A stretch of 64,000 nucleotides of DNA from Paenibacillus sp. FSL R7-0345. GTDB taxonomy: Bacteria; Bacillota; Bacilli; Paenibacillales; Paenibacillaceae. Location of the stretch: NCBI RefSeq assembly GCF_038595055.1, contig NZ_CP152002.1:1966501-2030500 (forward strand), given 5' to 3'. The notes beneath the pieces were generated by a model. The model saw only the letters and a list, made by a program, of their open reading frames with translations, searched no databases and was not told where the DNA came from. Shown one piece after another: positions 62,201-64,000 of the stretch; the first letter of the stretch is position 1; every line of letters begins with the position of its first letter. The position numbers and the translations under genes are program-made.

Positions 62201-62808
62201 AATCCGCTGCACAGCGTGAAGAGTCGGCGGAGGTGCGCAAGCAGCTGGAAGCACTGCGCAGCCGCTACGAGGATATGATCGCACAGTATGATGAGCTGCT
62301 GCAGGATAAGGAACAGCTGGAGGAAAGATACGGCCTGCTGGAGGCAGAAGCCGAGGAATCTGCACGGCGTCTGGAAGAGCTGTCCGAGGCAGCGCGTGAA
62401 GCTGCGGCGGCGGTAGCCGAGCAGCAGGAAATTATCCGTGAAGCCCGCGAGACTGAGGCTTCCTGGAAGCAGCGGTATGACGAGCTGCAGCAGCGGGAAG
62501 TGCAGTGGAGCGGTGCGGAAGCCGCGCTCCGAGAGGAGATTGAAATCTGGCAGCAGGAAGCCGGAGAAGCAGAGGCGCAGGCCAAAGCGTTAAGTGAAGC
62601 CCAGCGCGAAGTGCAGCAGCAGCTGAGCGAAATCGGTGAGAATTTCGAACTGGCCCAGGGCCAGCTGCGGCTGATGCAGGCCCAGTCCGAGGTTCGCGAA
62701 GGTGAACTTGAGAAAATAGCCAAGGAACACCGCGAGCTCCAGGCGGAATATGCCAAGCTGCAGAATGAATATAATGAATGGATTCAACTGATCGAACAGG
62801 ATAGTTGA
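59272..62808 (+). CDS. ZapA-like domain fused to a giant repeat coiled coil
   Basis: A 1,178-residue protein. Residues about 4-95 are a ZapA-type domain ([47 protein letters not shown]); in other bacteria ZapA ends near residue 90-100 and bundles FtsZ. The rest, about residues 95-1178, is an almost unbroken Glu/Gln/Leu/Ala/Arg-rich coiled coil. Residues 417-857 contain seven tandem 63-residue units ([14 protein letters not shown]...LNTLLND), with a degraded eighth up to about 915. Since 63 is nine heptads, the register is kept. The GTG at 59272 follows AAAGGAGGG. It occupies the place after pheT where Bacillota carry zapA, and rnhC is absent here. Predicted role: cell division or Z-ring scaffolding; the function of the extension is unknown. 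Confidence 0.88.
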   Translation: MAMDRTRVAVEIYGTSYKLVGSSSEYMKQVARYVDEHMHAISKSHSRLDTPRIAVLAAVHMAEQAIQVQDFKNELNMLTGERSELRVEVSRLLEVQRERQEEYERLSESAKAEAARLVAEAEEERKRHLDIQEQERKAHAEQLQQAEQAAAAAREGLAGELQAREAELQELRNAYEQEQAVNRDTHRQELAALDEARLQQLDELRSAHAGELENLRETLLQEKAETLSLLEQELAQTRESLGGEVVEIRTVLSKELADTKAALEKELGEEREALQKEQAKNKELRQSQGTQEQRHKQQLQELDKQLNELRGGTGQLQSRLRAAEAGLKTERDSRQSLQAEYEAAKIREEQLAEQQRVSSEQIVLLNGQLEELRQRYDETQNDAAGLRDALQEAEERLSRTGEELKSAAELTELVNAELEELRQRHEQAEQDSAGLRERYEQAGKEAAELRSLLQDKEAELSEERRELQSSAELNTLLNDELEEQRQRHEQAEQELAGLRERYEQAGQEAAELRSLLQDKEAELSEERRELQSSAELNTLLNDELEELRQRHEQAEQDSAGLRERYEQAGKEAAELRSLLQDKEAELSEERRELQSSAELNTLLNDELEEQRQRHEQAEQELAGLRERYEQAGQEAAELRSLLQDKEAELSEERRELQSSAELNTLLNDELEELRQRHEQAEQDSAGLREHYEQAGKEAAELRSLLQEKEAELSEERRKLQSSAELNTLLNDELEEQRQRHEQAEQELAGLRERYEQAGQEAAELRNVVQQKEAALSALQNELQSSTELNTLLNDELEELHKRHEQAEQELAGLRERYEQAGKEATELRSLLQEKEAELSGERRELQSSTELNTLLNDELEELHKRHEQAEQELAGLRERYEQAANESAGLRSGLEEARASLGSIEDELTRTQAEARNWQELAGKHAADIGELEMSLLEAEDKADSLQREIEALRNQAGEMHQKLERESGLRAEAELESAAQREESAEVRKQLEALRSRYEDMIAQYDELLQDKEQLEERYGLLEAEAEESARRLEELSEAAREAAAAVAEQQEIIREARETEASWKQRYDELQQREVQWSGAEAALREEIEIWQQEAGEAEAQAKALSEAQREVQQQLSEIGENFELAQGQLRLMQAQSEVREGELEKIAKEHRELQAEYAKLQNEYNEWIQLIEQDS
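60520..62016 (+). repeat. Tandem 189-bp repeats in the coiled-coil gene
   Basis: Units start at 60520, 60709, 60898, 61087, 61276, 61465, 61654 and 61843 (last one partial). Units alternate between two types ([15 protein letters not shown] and [15 protein letters not shown]). Units 1 and 3 differ by one base and units 2 and 4 appear identical, so the recent duplication step was 378 bp. Units 5-8 have diverged progressively. Confidence 0.95.
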
Positions 62809-62825
62809 ATAACGGATGCAAGGCA

Positions 62826-62862
62826 AAGCGGATGCTGTCCCTTACGGGCGGCATCCGCTTTT
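62826..62862 (+). terminator. Terminator after the coiled-coil gene, target of the intron
   Basis: AAGCGGATGC pairs with GCATCCGCTT, enclosing TGTCCCTTACGGGCG, followed by TTTT. The group II intron begins four bases later. Confidence 0.88.
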
Positions 62863-62865
62863 GTA

Positions 62866-64000
62866 GTGCGCCCGGCATGGGCGATAACTAGGCGGTGAAA
62901 GTCCGCTACAGGCTTGGCAGTAGGAACTGTTAGCCAAAGGCAAGGGTGTCCGCCGCGAGGCGGAATCTGAAGGAAGCCGGAGGCAAACCCTCGGTCTGAC
63001 GAACAGAAATCACATAGAAGGCATACTGGGACGGACGAGCTTGCTACATAAAGCGAAGTCCAATACTGCCCGAATCCCAGCATGTAAATGTGGCAGATAG
63101 ATGAGGGGAAGGTTATCGCTCTTACCCGGGGAGGTCTCACAGACGTCCGGTAGGAAAAAAAAAATCCGAACGACGGAGTAAAGCTTGCTGTGAGAAGTCA
63201 GCAGAAGCCATAGTACCGGGAAACTTTTTTTTTTTTTCTCGCGGGAAGGGCCGAACAATCGTAAGTCTCGAGTACAGACCGGAAGGAGAGCTGGCGCGAT
63301 GAAAGCAGAATACCGAAAGGGCTGCCCGCAAAGGGATAGCGTGGAACGCGAAGAGTATGCGGGAGTGCGGAGTGCCGGCATTCGGGAACGTAGAGAAAGA
63401 GGCGGTGCAATGGACCTGCTCGAGCAGATTCTGGACAGAGATAATCTGAACAGAGCCTACAAGCAGGTCAGACGCAACCATGGCGCGCCAGGAATCGACG
63501 GAATGACCGTCGAAGAGGCGCTGCCCTGGCTGCAGGAACACAAGGACGAGCTTTTGCAAAGCATCCGGGAGGGCCGGTACAAGCCTAGCCCGGTACGGCG
63601 CAAAGAAATCCCCAAACCAGATGGAAGTGGAGTGCGGAAGCTTGGCATCCCTACGGTGATAGACCGCGTGATTCAACAGGCGATTGCCCAGCAGCTACAG
63701 CCCTTGTTTGAGCCGCTCTTCGCAGACGGAAGTTACGGCTACCGCCCCGGGCGGAGTGCGCAGCAAGCCATCCGCAAGGTGAAAGATTACGCACAGCAAG
63801 GCTATAGCCACGCAGTCGAAATCGACCTCTCTAAATATTTTGACACCCTGAACCATGAACTGCTAATGAATCTGCTACGTAAGCAAATCCCGGATCACCG
63901 TGTAACCGAGCTGATTAAGAAGTATCTGAAAAGTGGAGTTATGGAGAACGGGGTGCATAGCAAAACAGAGGAAGGTTCTCCGCAAGGAGGCCCCTTATCT
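62866..64000 (+). mobile_element. Group IIC intron, 5' part (continues beyond the window)
   Basis: The intron starts with GTGCGCCCGGCATGGG, almost the same as the Oceanobacillus iheyensis group IIC intron. It then follows that intron's domain I (GCAAGGGTGTCCG, GGAATCTGAAGGAAGC, CGGTCTGACGAACA) and later parts (CTTACCCGGGGAGGTCT, AGTCAGCAGAAG). It sits just after a terminator hairpin, which is the known target preference of class C introns. A run of ten A (63158-63167) and one of about 13 T (63225-63237) lie within it. The domain IV ORF begins at 63410. The 3' end (domains V and VI) lies outside the window. Confidence 0.93.
63410..64000 (+). CDS. ltrA: Group II intron reverse transcriptase/maturase, N-terminal part
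   Basis: A 197-codon 5' part of the intron-encoded protein, running off the window end. RT0/RT1 motifs are visible (NLNRAYKQVRRNHGAPGIDGM, YKPSPVRRKEIPKPDG, RKLGIPTVIDRVIQQAI), then RT2 (GYRPGRSAQQAI), RT3 (VEIDLSKYFDTLNHELL) and the start of RT4 (EGSPQGGPLS). The YADD active site and maturase domain should follow outside the window. It promotes splicing and retrohoming of its host intron. AGAGGCGG precedes the ATG. Confidence 0.95.
   Translation, partial: MDLLEQILDRDNLNRAYKQVRRNHGAPGIDGMTVEEALPWLQEHKDELLQSIREGRYKPSPVRRKEIPKPDGSGVRKLGIPTVIDRVIQQAIAQQLQPLFEPLFADGSYGYRPGRSAQQAIRKVKDYAQQGYSHAVEIDLSKYFDTLNHELLMNLLRKQIPDHRVTELIKKYLKSGVMENGVHSKTEEGSPQGGPLS

Noticed and set aside
1-64000. CRISPR arrays, tRNA or rRNA genes, insertion sequences with transposases
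   Set aside because: None was seen. The only regular array is inside the coiled-coil gene, and the only mobile-element protein is the intron reverse transcriptase.

Overview
The window looks like chromosomal DNA of a Paenibacillus-type bacterium (Bacillota, Paenibacillaceae). Reasons visible in the sequence: AGGAGG-type ribosome binding sites with frequent TTG and GTG starts, a T-box leader in front of pheST, a GlcT/RAT-controlled ptsG with ptsHI, a sigma-W-like promoter before an nfeD-flotillin pair, and many glycoside hydrolases with one-component regulators. Most of the window appears moderately GC-rich by eye. About 14.2-16.9 kb is clearly AT-rich and may be acquired.

Layout. 0-9.3 kb: the end of a chemoreceptor, a LacI-type regulator, two small genes, then a leftward operon for intracellular beta-mannan breakdown (GH113 mannanase, mannobiose/cellobiose 2-epimerase, GH130 mannosylglucose phosphorylase) and a second, closely similar chemoreceptor. 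9.5-14.1 kb: a class B penicillin-binding protein whose 3' end overlaps a convergent AI-2E-type membrane protein gene, and a polysaccharide deacetylase. 14.3-16.9 kb: AT-rich island with a LytTR response regulator, a secreted amidase-domain protein and a small membrane protein. 17-28 kb: ilvD, a GH2 enzyme with an ArsR-type regulator, an acyltransferase, and a run of alpha/beta hydrolase, HAD phosphatase, sirtuin and aldo-keto reductase genes. 27.2-33.4 kb: AraC regulator divergent from galK-galE-galT, then an iron alcohol dehydrogenase. 33.6-38.2 kb: nfeD-floT and a two-gene ABC transporter. 38.2-43.6 kb: glcT-ptsG-ptsH-ptsI. 44.1-48.2 kb: pullulanase and a PAS-GGDEF protein. 48.7-54.7 kb: leftward operon of a large exported protein with a MacAB/YknXYZ-like exporter. 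54.9-62.8 kb: T-box, pheS, pheT and a gene encoding a ZapA-like domain fused to about 1,050 residues of coiled coil with tandem 63-residue repeats. 62.87 kb to the end: the 5' part of a group IIC intron with its reverse transcriptase, inserted just after a terminator hairpin.

How the parts work together. Much of the window concerns carbohydrate use: manno-oligosaccharides become mannose-1-phosphate and glucose, galactose enters by the Leloir route, glucose by the PTS, and alpha-glucans are debranched by pullulanase. A perfect match to the CcpA cre consensus covers the -35 box of the GH2 operon. The most unusual item is the ZapA-like coiled-coil gene. Its repeat unit is exactly nine heptads, so copy number can change without breaking frame or coiled-coil register. 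Other points of interest are a perfect 25-bp operator-like palindrome before the mannan operon, two nearly identical Crp/Fnr-type palindromes before unrelated genes, a branched antiterminator/terminator leader at ptsG, and two kinds of intergenic repeat.
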